Shown here: positions 1-5,934 of the stretch, one piece after another
Layout of the letters: each line of letters starts with the position of its first letter
How positions within the stretch are numbered: position 1 is the stretch's first letter
Assembly: GCA_030616535.1 (NCBI GenBank)
Contig: JAUWXE010000071.1
Coordinates: forward strand, 1 to 5,969
Length of the DNA: 5,969 nucleotides
Source: Candidatus Aerophobota bacterium
GTDB taxonomy: Bacteria; Aerophobota; Aerophobia; Aerophobales; AE-B3A
Direction of reading: 5' to 3'
Made by a program: the position numbers and the translations under genes
The notes under the pieces: model-generated
Told to the model about the DNA's origin: nothing
The model's database searches: none
What the model saw: the letters and a program-made list of their open reading frames with translations, nothing else

Positions 1-413
1 CTCATTGATCCGGGAGCCTCGGGGATGCAGCCGAGTTATCCTCTTCCCGATGATCAAAAGTCTCTGCTTCGGGGATTAGCTCTTGAGGCCATAAAAAAGG
101 CGGCCAGAATAATTGAAGATCCCTTAAACCATCTTCCTTTAGCAAGCCACATAGACTATGGCGATTATCAGAAAAGGAAAGAGGAGCTGATAACTAAGGG
201 AAGAGAATGGTTCAAGCGAATGGTAGATCTCTGGATGGACCGGCAACTTATCTATTTGGTTATATGCTCAACCGGATCAATCTTAAAAGGGCTATAGTTA
301 ACGTCAAACTAATCGTTCAAAAGACCAACCCTCAGGTTTTCATATACGATCATCATCTTCCCCGAGATATCCGATACCGGGAGAGGGTAGCCACGTGCGG
401 AACTTTAAGGTGA
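1..413 (+). pseudogene. Decayed MBL-fold metallohydrolase (UPF0282-like), 5' end outside window
   Basis: The reading frame is already open at base 1 and starts with LIDPG, which in MBL-fold hydrolases lies on an early beta strand. It continues through a charged helix to a stop at 295-297. Around bases 225-240 the recognisable protein changes frame: LDGPATYLFGY and then YDHHLPRDIRYRER are read in the third frame, ending at the TGA at 411-413. The GPxTYL and DHHLxRDxxYRE motifs resemble the C-terminus of the UPF0282 group of MBL-fold proteins, and the N-terminal part resembles the start of the same group. The HxHxDH metal-binding motif and the roughly 100 or more residues normally between these ends are missing, so this looks like an internal deletion plus a frameshift, not one sequencing error. 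The ATG at 25 is inside the gene and is not its real start. Family assignment is from memory of motifs; the broken state is seen directly. Confidence 0.6.
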
Positions 414-422
414 GAATAGAAG

Positions 423-945
423 ATGAACTCATTTCCTTACCAGGAATTGCTTGAAAGAGGGACCTGTCTATGTCCTCGGCTATTACGGGAAGCTTCAGGA
501 AGCTCTAGCCATCTTTAGTAAAGTAGATCTGGGGGTCTCTCTTATTCTTCAGGAAAAGGCATTTAAGATGACGAAACTATGCCAGAAGCACGGCCTGAAA
601 TTTGGAACCTATTTCTCTGCCAGCCACCCCGAAGCTCAAAAATTAATTCAGGGAAAAGAAGGATTTGTGGGTCTATATCACATAATGGCAGAAAGAGGAC
701 TAAGCAAGGATGTGACAAGGATCTCTTTAAGTGGTTGGGAGTTTGAACAAGCCGTGCGCAAGCTAAATTCAAATGAGTACATGGTAGCCTTAAGCGATCA
801 TGCTGATTTTGAGGAGCTTTTAGAATATGTGAGAGAAAGTAGACCAAAGCTGGTCATCACTGACAACTATCGGGTTGGAGACGCTCCAGCCTTGGCCAGG
901 GAGATAAGAATGAGGATAGGTATTCCTGCCGAACCCATGCCATAG
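423..945 (+). pseudogene. C-terminal remnant of a beta-CASP/MBL exonuclease-like protein
   Basis: A 164-codon open stretch from a TTG at 451 to the TAG at 943-945 encodes what looks like the C-terminal half of a beta-CASP-type MBL protein (CPSF/archaeal exonuclease-like). Counting from 451, VYVLGYYGKLQEAL at residues 6-19 matches the 'VxxLGYxxGKxQEL' strand-helix. ISLSGWEF at 91-98 is the SGW motif, and VALSDHADFEELLEYV at 112-127 holds the motif-B-type histidine (H117). After this, ITDN stands where many relatives have the motif-C histidine (VHG), which may be a subfamily trait or a loss. The N-terminal MBL domain with HxHxDH is absent. There is no good ribosome binding site before 451. A short stretch in another frame from the ATG at 423 (NSFPYQELLERG) could be the piece just upstream, implying a frameshift near 455-465. 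A separately translated C-terminal fragment cannot be ruled out. Confidence 0.6.
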
Positions 946-1091
946 AAAATACCTTTAAGAATTTACCTGCCTACCGAAGGCATTCCCAGCAGTAGATCTC
1001 ACCTACAGAGCCTTATAAAAAGCGGAAAATATTTGCTTTCCCAAGAGCCAGAAATAATCGCTTTGACGAAACAGTAGCCATTGTCTTCTCG
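946..1091 (+). other. Gene-poor interval with an in-frame open stretch after the TAG at 943
   Basis: The frame of the upstream MBL remnant stays open for 43 codons after its TAG, to a second TAG at 1075-1077. It reads KIPLRIYLPTEGIPSSRSHL and onward and could be a remnant of another gene or chance. No ribosome binding site or start codon supports an independent gene here. I see no terminator hairpin with a T-run. The rest, up to the promoter, shows nothing recognisable. Confidence 0.35.
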
Positions 1092-1119
1092 TTGACATTT
1101 GATATCTTAAGATTAGAAT
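1092..1119 (+). promoter_or_regulatory. Sigma-70-type promoter for the URO-D-like gene
   Basis: A perfect -35 box TTGACA at 1092-1097 is followed by a 16-base spacer and TAGAAT at 1114-1119 (5 of 6 to TATAAT). Transcription would start near 1126, giving a leader of about 100 bases before the ATG at 1224. The leader carries the direct repeat ACTGAGC at 1171-1177 and 1184-1190, which might be an operator, though this is speculative. Box matches are seen; activity is inferred. Confidence 0.65.
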
Positions 1120-1211
1120 GCATTTGGTGGTCTAAAAAGGGGAGAGGATGGTTCACGAAGAGGGAACGAGACTGAGCATTATTACTGAGCCCATGGTTCA
1201 GAAATTTTTAA

Positions 1212-1220
1212 AAGGGGGGA
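1212..1220 (+). promoter_or_regulatory. Ribosome binding site of the URO-D-like gene
   Basis: AAGGGGGGA lies 3 bases before the ATG at 1224, with the core GGGG a few bases further off. An in-frame TAA at 1209-1211 rules out any upstream start, so this site and stop together fix the start at 1224. Confidence 0.65.
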
Positions 1221-1223
1221 AAG

Positions 1224-2324
1224 ATGAATTCACGGGAAAGATGGAGATGTGCGCTGGAACACCGAGAGCCGGATCGGGTTCCCATTCATGATTCACCCTG
1301 GGAGGCAACCGCAGAAAGGTGGAGGAAGGAAGGTCTTCCACCAGATGTCCTAGCTTCTGACTATTTTGGCTATGAGATGGCCAGGTTCTGTCCCGACCTT
1401 GGCCCTCAACTCGGCTGTGAGGTGCTGGAAGTAAACGAGGAGTACATCATCCAGAGAAATCAGTGGGGCGAGGTGGTAAAGAACCATCGGAATCGCTCTA
1501 CCACTCCTCAAATCATTGACTCACCCATCAAGAATAGAAAAGACTGGGAGAAGATTAAGAGTCGATTTACCGCAAGTGATTCCAGGTTAATTACCTCAAG
1601 CTATATCATGAATCCAGCGAGTTACGTTCCCCTGGAGGAGGCTCTGATTGAGTTTCAGAAGGAGCAAAAAAAGGAAAGATTTATCACCTTCAGTGCCATT
1701 TTAGGCTATGATCTTCTCCAGCGCTATCTGGGCACGGAAAGGCTCCTGGTGGCTATCGCCACTGATCCTCAATGGGTAAAGGAGATGTATACCGCTATGG
1801 CTAAGCTGGCTATTGATATGTGTGGGCTCATGGTGGAGAAAGGCTTTGAATTTGATGGCGCCTTCCTCTGTGATGATTTAGGATACAGAAACGGACTTCT
1901 CTTTTCTCCCCAGTGCTACCAAGAGCAGCTTCTTCCTTCCCATAAGTTGATTTGTGGTTACTTTCGCTCAAAGGAGATGCCCGTCATTCTGCACAGCTGC
2001 GGCTGCGTGAAGGAGCTGATTCCTTACCTTATTGAGGCCGGTTTTTCCTGCCTTCAGCCTCTGGAGGTTAAGGCAGGAATGGACGTAAGGGAACTAAAAA
2101 GAGAATACGGCGACAGACTTTCCTTTATGGGGGGGATTGACGTTCGGCTGATGAGGGCTGGTGATCCAAATCTCATTGAAAAGGAGATAAAAGATAAATT
2201 TAGGGTAGCCAAAAAGGGAGGAGGATATATCTATCACTCCGATCATTCTATTCCCCATGATGTGAGCTTCCAGCAGTACAAGCGCGTTATGGAGCTGGTG
2301 AGAAAATATGGCAGATATGATTAG
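1224..2324 (+). CDS. Uroporphyrinogen decarboxylase-superfamily protein, corrinoid methyltransferase-like
   Basis: This intact 366-residue protein begins MNSRERWRCALEHREPDRVP, the usual opening of URO-D-fold proteins (MtaA/CmuA-like and many uncharacterised relatives). Other family signs are HSCG at residues 257-260 in a strand-loop (the His-x-Cys of zinc-dependent methyltransferases, with another Cys at 261), SFMGGIDV at 300-307, and GGGYIYHSDHSIPHDVSFQQY at the C-terminal end. It lacks the RQAGRYLP segment of true HemE, so haem synthesis is unlikely. By family, it would move a methyl group between a corrinoid or methylated substrate and a thiol such as coenzyme M or tetrahydrofolate in the cytoplasm; the actual substrate cannot be read from the sequence. 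No signal peptide or membrane segment is visible. It has its own promoter and ribosome binding site and ends in TAG, 93 bases before yebC. No corrinoid-binding protein is adjacent. Fold assignment is firm, function is not. Confidence 0.85.
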   Translation: MNSRERWRCALEHREPDRVPIHDSPWEATAERWRKEGLPPDVLASDYFGYEMARFCPDLGPQLGCEVLEVNEEYIIQRNQWGEVVKNHRNRSTTPQIIDSPIKNRKDWEKIKSRFTASDSRLITSSYIMNPASYVPLEEALIEFQKEQKKERFITFSAILGYDLLQRYLGTERLLVAIATDPQWVKEMYTAMAKLAIDMCGLMVEKGFEFDGAFLCDDLGYRNGLLFSPQCYQEQLLPSHKLICGYFRSKEMPVILHSCGCVKELIPYLIEAGFSCLQPLEVKAGMDVRELKREYGDRLSFMGGIDVRLMRAGDPNLIEKEIKDKFRVAKKGGGYIYHSDHSIPHDVSFQQYKRVMELVRKYGRYD

Positions 2325-2359
2325 GCATAGTTTATTGATATTACCTTTGAAATGAGTAA

Positions 2360-2387
2360 TTGACAGAGCCTTCCTTTCTGCTAGACT
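2360..2387 (+). promoter_or_regulatory. Sigma-70-type promoter of the yebC-tldD-tldE operon
   Basis: A perfect TTGACA at 2360-2365, a 16-base spacer and TAGACT at 2382-2387 (4 of 6 to TATAAT) lie in the 93-base gap after the URO-D-like gene. Transcription would begin near 2394, leaving about 25 bases of leader that contains the Shine-Dalgarno. The spacing is identical to the promoter at 1092-1119. Confidence 0.55.
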
Positions 2388-2402
2388 ACTTCAAAAGACG
2401 CG

Positions 2403-2412
2403 AGGAGGTGAT
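2403..2412 (+). promoter_or_regulatory. Strong Shine-Dalgarno that selects the GTG start of yebC
   Basis: AGGAGGTGAT is fully complementary to the usual 16S rRNA tail and ends 5 bases before the GTG at 2418. It decides for GTG 2418, where the conserved MSGHSKW begins. The ATG at 2411-2413 overlaps the site and opens only a 7-codon out-of-frame stretch. Confidence 0.85.
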
Positions 2413-2417
2413 GCAGC

Positions 2418-3161
2418 GTGTCAGGTCATTCTAAATGGAGCAGTATAAAACATAAAAAGGCAAAGAAGGATGCCCAAAAAGGCCAGATTTTCAGTAAGCT
2501 TTCCCGTAAACTTACCATCGAAGCAAGACAAGGGGCAGATCTTCAGACCAATCCCGGCTTGCGCCTGGCGGTAGAGATGGCTCAAGAGGCGGGAATGCCC
2601 AAAGAAAATATGCAAAGGGCCATCCAGCGGGGCACAGGTGAGCTTCCCGGAGTTAGCTATGAGCAATTCACCTGTGAGGGATACGGGCCAGGAGGAGCGG
2701 CCTTGCTTATCGAGGGAGTTACCGACAATAAAAAAAGGGCTATCTCTCAGATAAGGCATATTCTAAGCCAACATGGAGGTCATTTAGGAGAAGTGGGATG
2801 TGTTAACTGGTTGTTTGACCGCAAAGGAACAATGATACTGGACAAAAGCAAAGTAGATGAAGATAAGGTAATTGATCTAGCAGTTGAGGCAGGGGCAGAG
2901 GATATAAAGGATGAAGATGATACCCTGGAGATTGTTTTTGCACCCGAGCAATTTGCTCAAATTAAAGAGAATATAAAGAAAGCCGGATACCCCCCTGAAC
3001 TACTTGAATTCACAATGGTTCCCCAGACTACCGTCCCCCTTGAAGAAAAAGAGGCTCTTCAAATGCTTCGCTTGATGGATGCTTTGGAGGAATCCGAGGA
3101 TGTTCAGAAAGTTTATGCTAACTTTGACGTTGCCGAGGAAATTATGGAAAAGGTTTCCTGA
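2418..3161 (+). CDS. yebC: YebC/PmpR/TACO1 family protein
   Basis: The 247-residue product has the family's full usual length and begins with the diagnostic MSGHSKWSSIKHKKAKKDAQ, read from GTG after a perfect Shine-Dalgarno. Further conserved blocks are the helical N-terminal domain with GMPKENMQRAIQRG at residues 59-72, EGYGPGGAALLIEG at 87-100, TDNKKRA at 102-108, the glycine-rich GGHLGEVGCVNWLF at 120-133, and VYANFD at 232-237 near the end. Members are cytoplasmic; they have long been annotated as transcriptional regulators (PmpR), while mitochondrial TACO1 and bacterial homologues are tied to translation, including relief of ribosome stalling at proline-rich stretches. YebC is often found next to ruvC, but here it leads an operon with tldD and tldE. 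Its TGA stop is directly followed by the tldD ATG in the same frame. Confidence 0.97.
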   Translation: MSGHSKWSSIKHKKAKKDAQKGQIFSKLSRKLTIEARQGADLQTNPGLRLAVEMAQEAGMPKENMQRAIQRGTGELPGVSYEQFTCEGYGPGGAALLIEGVTDNKKRAISQIRHILSQHGGHLGEVGCVNWLFDRKGTMILDKSKVDEDKVIDLAVEAGAEDIKDEDDTLEIVFAPEQFAQIKENIKKAGYPPELLEFTMVPQTTVPLEEKEALQMLRLMDALEESEDVQKVYANFDVAEEIMEKVS

Positions 3162-4523
3162 ATGAAGGCTTATCTAACCTCCTGTTTAGAGAAAGTCGCA
3201 GCAGATTATATCGAGATCAGGTATGAGAAAATCAGAGCAGTTGAGATTCACTATGTGGGGAAAGAGCTGGAGGCAATTGGAGAATCTTCAGAAAAAGGAG
3301 GAGCTATAAGAGCCAAGAGTAAGGGTGGATGGAGTTTTGTTTCTTTCAACGATATAGATAAATTAAAAGACTATTTGAGACTGGCGGTGGACGAGGCGCG
3401 CCTCATAAAAAAGGGAAAGATAAAGCTCGCTCCGGTTCGGTCTGTAGATAAAAAAGTATCAACAGAGGTGCGAAAAGACCCCCGCCAGATTTCTCTGGAA
3501 GAGAAATATCTCCTCTGTAGCCGCTACAACCAGATTCTTCTTTCCTCTAAGCAGATCCAGACCTCTGACTTAAAGTATGCCGATGTTCGTATGATAAAGT
3601 ATTTCCTTAATTCGGAAGGGACTTACATTGAGCAGGAGAGAATAGACACAGTCCTAGGAATGACAGCTATAGCTCGAAGAGGTGATAATATTCAATCTGC
3701 CCATGAGGGAATAGGAGGAGTCGGTGGATACGAGCTAGTGGAAGGAAGAGAAGAAGAGGCAGAAAAAGCAGTTCAACGAGCGGAAGATCTTCTGCGTGCC
3801 GAGCCAGCCAGGGGAGGTATATACACGGTAATAGTAGATCCTAAGCTGAGCGGGGTCTTTGCCCATGAAGCCTTTGGACATCTTTCCGAAGCTGACTTTC
3901 TTTATGAGAACAGGAGAATGCAAAAGATTATGCGGCTGGGAAGAATCTTTGGATCAAGTCAGCTCAATATTATTGATGAGCCTAAAATTAAAGGAGAAGG
4001 GGGCTATTATCTGTACGACGATGAAGGAGTTGAGGCTCAAAAGACTTATCTCATCAAGGAGGGAAAACTCGTTGGTCGGCTCCATTCTCGAGAAACAGCG
4101 GCCAGGATGGAGGAACATCCCACCGGGAATGCCAGGGCTATTAGCTACGAGTATCCTCCTATAGTGAGAATGAGTAACACCTACATAGCGCCGGGCGATA
4201 AAACCCTGGAAGAGATGATAGCCGAGGTAGAAGAAGGAATATATGTTAAGGGCTTTCGTGGTGGTCAAACCAACCTGGAAATGTTTACTTTTTCTCCAGA
4301 GGAGGGTTATCTCATCCGCAAAGGAAAATTGGGAAAGAAGGTGAGGGATTTGAACCTCACCGGTAACATTTTTACCACCCTCTCCAATATTGAGAATATC
4401 GGTAATGATCTCGTATTTTTTACCGGGCCCGGCGGCTGTGGGAAGGGAGCTCAGTCTCCCCTGCCGGTGTCCACCGGAGGGCCTCACCTAAAGATCCGGG
4501 AGGTAGTAGTAGGGGGAAGATAG
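3162..4523 (+). CDS. tldD: TldD, metal-binding subunit of the TldD/TldE peptidase
   Basis: This 453-residue protein is slightly shorter than E. coli TldD (about 480). The metalloprotease motif HEAFGH (HExxxH) lies at residues 235-240, within FAHEAFGHLSEAD. The C-terminal GPGGCGKGAQSPLPVSTGGP at 422-441 supplies the conserved cysteine (C426) that completes the metal site in family members. Other family blocks are NSEGTYIEQ (150-158) and GGQTN (367-371). TldD pairs with TldE as a cytoplasmic complex that trims unfolded or modified peptides; in E. coli the pair matures microcin B17 and degrades the CcdA antitoxin. All catalytic residues are present, so it should be active. The ATG directly follows the yebC stop, with only a weak GGAAAAGG at 3146-3153 upstream, which suggests translational coupling. 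Its own TAG is 1 base from tldE. No RiPP precursor is visible nearby, so the native substrate is unknown. Confidence 0.96.
   Translation: MKAYLTSCLEKVAADYIEIRYEKIRAVEIHYVGKELEAIGESSEKGGAIRAKSKGGWSFVSFNDIDKLKDYLRLAVDEARLIKKGKIKLAPVRSVDKKVSTEVRKDPRQISLEEKYLLCSRYNQILLSSKQIQTSDLKYADVRMIKYFLNSEGTYIEQERIDTVLGMTAIARRGDNIQSAHEGIGGVGGYELVEGREEEAEKAVQRAEDLLRAEPARGGIYTVIVDPKLSGVFAHEAFGHLSEADFLYENRRMQKIMRLGRIFGSSQLNIIDEPKIKGEGGYYLYDDEGVEAQKTYLIKEGKLVGRLHSRETAARMEEHPTGNARAISYEYPPIVRMSNTYIAPGDKTLEEMIAEVEEGIYVKGFRGGQTNLEMFTFSPEEGYLIRKGKLGKKVRDLNLTGNIFTTLSNIENIGNDLVFFTGPGGCGKGAQSPLPVSTGGPHLKIREVVVGGR
4511..4517 (+). promoter_or_regulatory. Ribosome binding site of tldE inside the end of tldD
   Basis: AGGGGGA sits 7 bases before the ATG at 4525, within the last codons of tldD. 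It supports that ATG as the start and indicates that tldE has its own initiation site in addition to any coupling with tldD. Confidence 0.7.
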
Positions 4524-4524
4524 T

Positions 4525-5817
4525 ATGGAAAAGATTCTGGAGATGGTCTCCTCTCGTGTTGAAGAGGCCGAGCTTTACCGGGTAAGATGCCAGACGAAAG
4601 AAATTGGATTCCAAGCCAATAAGCTTAAGTCGGTTGAGTCAGCCTTTGAGGATGGAGTTGGACTGCGGGTGATTAAAAATCACAGAATTGGATTTTCCAG
4701 CCTTACCGATTTAAGTAATCCCCAATCTTTGATAAACTCAGCTCTTGAGTCTGCCAAATTTGGGCAAGAGGCACGTTTTCATCTTCCTCACCAGAGTGAG
4801 ATTCCTTCTCCTCAATGCTATGATTCTCATCTCATCTCCTTAAAGACAAACCAGATGGTGGAGGAGGGAGAAAGGACGGTTGAGCTTATTTTGAAAGAAG
4901 CTCCTAATTTTAAATGCGATGGAGGAGCAGAAAAGACGGAGATCGAAGTCATAATTATGAACTCCAGGGGGCTTTCTTACTCTTTCAAAAAAACCACCTA
5001 TGCCTTCTCATTTTACGCCTTTTTAGCTAAAGAGGGGGATTTTCTGGGAGTGCAGGAGGGTGAGATGAGCTGCCAATACAACGACTGGTCTTCTTCCGTG
5101 GCCGAGAAGATAACCGAGGCCATAAGAGTTTCTAGGAAGAAGGTCAAAATCAACCCTGGAAGATATCCAGCTATTTTTACTCCCAAGGCAGTTCCCCTCT
5201 TACTTCAATCATTAAAGATTGGAATTAACGGAAAAACTGTGCAAAAGAAGGTCTCCCCCCTTTTGGGTAAACTCGGAACTGGCATTGTTTCACCATGTAT
5301 CAACATCACCGATGATCCTCTATTCTCTTTTGGTCTAGCTACCGCTCCCTTAGATGGAGAGGGTGTGCCCTCTCGCCGCACCCAGATAATCCAAGAAGGG
5401 GTGTTGAAGAGCTTCATCTATGATTTGCAAACGGCTGGTTTAATGGGGACCGAAAGTACTGCCAATGGAGCCAGGGGATACGATAGTCTCCCTTCCCCCT
5501 CCCCCAGCAACTTTATCTTAAAGGCCGGATATACTTCTTTTGAGGAGATGATCAAAGATATTAAGGAAGGAGTGGTGGTGGATCAGGTAATAGGAAGTGG
5601 ACAGGGCAATACCCTCATGGGGGAGTTCTCTGTAAATTTGGATCTGGGGTATAAGGTAGAAAAGGGGAGGATTGTGGGAAGACTGAAAGATATCATGGTG
5701 AGTGGCAATGCTTATACTATGCTCAATCAAGTAGTAGCCCTGGGAAGAGAGGTTCGTTGGGTAGGATCTACCAGAACTCCGGGTATCTATTTTAAGGAGA
5801 TAAACGTAGCGGGATAG
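4525..5817 (+). CDS. tldE: TldE/PmbA, partner subunit of the TldD/TldE peptidase
   Basis: The 430-residue product is close to E. coli PmbA (450). It has the same fold signature as TldD but lacks HExxxH: in the corresponding region it reads TPKAVPLLLQSLKIGINGKT (219-238). Family blocks include GVGLRVI (44-50), DGEGVPSRRTQIIQEGVLKS (277-296), the run TESTANGARGYDS followed by SPSPSNF (309-330), GEFSVNLDLG (366-375) and MVSGNAYTMLNQV (391-403). In known complexes TldE binds no metal and forms the heterodimer with TldD that encloses the active site. The 1-base gap to tldD and a ribosome binding site inside it indicate equal, coupled production. The subunit is the last clear member of the operon; it ends in TAG and no terminator hairpin follows. 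The gene also goes by pmbA. Nothing is truncated. Confidence 0.95.
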   Translation: MEKILEMVSSRVEEAELYRVRCQTKEIGFQANKLKSVESAFEDGVGLRVIKNHRIGFSSLTDLSNPQSLINSALESAKFGQEARFHLPHQSEIPSPQCYDSHLISLKTNQMVEEGERTVELILKEAPNFKCDGGAEKTEIEVIIMNSRGLSYSFKKTTYAFSFYAFLAKEGDFLGVQEGEMSCQYNDWSSSVAEKITEAIRVSRKKVKINPGRYPAIFTPKAVPLLLQSLKIGINGKTVQKKVSPLLGKLGTGIVSPCINITDDPLFSFGLATAPLDGEGVPSRRTQIIQEGVLKSFIYDLQTAGLMGTESTANGARGYDSLPSPSPSNFILKAGYTSFEEMIKDIKEGVVVDQVIGSGQGNTLMGEFSVNLDLGYKVEKGRIVGRLKDIMVSGNAYTMLNQVVALGREVRWVGSTRTPGIYFKEINVAG

Positions 5818-5823
5818 CATTGT

Positions 5824-5844
5824 AGCTCATAGCTCATAGTTCAT
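5824..5844 (+). repeat. Three tandem 7-base repeats (AGYTCAT) after tldE
   Basis: AGCTCAT at 5824-5830 and 5831-5837 is followed by AGTTCAT at 5838-5844, head to tail, starting 7 bases after the tldE stop. Such a short array could be slippage-prone or an end of a dispersed intergenic repeat; its role is unknown. Confidence 0.75.
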
Positions 5845-5875
5845 AAGAAGCAAAGTTTATAACAGCTTGATTCAT

Positions 5876-5902
5876 CTCCGCGCACTTTGCGATGTCTGCG
5901 GC
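5876..5902 (+). repeat. Three tandem 9-base repeats (core YTYYGCGNN-like)
   Basis: CTCCGCGCA (5876-5884), CTTTGCGAT (5885-5893) and GTCTGCGGC (5894-5902) share the pattern [C/G]T[C/T][C/T]GCGNN. I recall period-9 CTCTGCGNN arrays in intergenic DNA of various bacterial genomes, but cannot verify a match here. ACTTTGC at 5884-5890 also pairs as a 7-base inverted repeat with GCAAAGT at 5850-5856 across a 27-base loop; no T-run follows, so it is not a typical terminator. Confidence 0.6.
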
Positions 5903-5934
5903 TAACAGTTACGTTTATCTTACAAGAGTTAAAA

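Noticed and set aside
943..945. In-frame TAG as a possible pyrrolysine codon, given methyltransferase-related genes nearby
   Set aside because: TAG clearly terminates three intact genes in this window, the PMP end fits a natural C-terminus, and no MttB/MtbB/MtmB-type protein is present.
222..999. GTAGATCT recurring near 223, 523 and 992 as a dispersed repeat
   Set aside because: The shared stretch is only about 8 bases with unrelated flanks and no fixed spacing, so chance is sufficient.
1224..2324. HemE uroporphyrinogen decarboxylase for haem synthesis
   Set aside because: The RQAGRYLP segment is missing, while the HSCG motif and the form of the ends fit the methyltransferase-like branch of the superfamily.
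2340..2360. ATTAC/GTAAT inverted repeat as terminator of the URO-D-like gene
   Set aside because: The stem is only 5 weak base pairs with no T-run, and it abuts the -35 box of the yebC promoter.
3735..4614. Long open frames on the - strand across tldD
   Set aside because: They lie wholly or mostly opposite well-conserved coding sequence, have no recognisable motifs, and are the expected shadows of the + strand gene.
2418..5817. RiPP biosynthesis cluster based on TldD/TldE
   Set aside because: No precursor peptide, cyclodehydratase, radical SAM or transporter is present; TldD/E is common as a housekeeping peptidase.
5818..5934. Cobalamin riboswitch before the cobO-like gene, or rho-independent terminator after tldE
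   Set aside because: There is no GCCACTG-type B12 box, the gap is short for a cobalamin riboswitch, and the only hairpin candidate (7 base pairs, 27-base loop) lacks a T-run.
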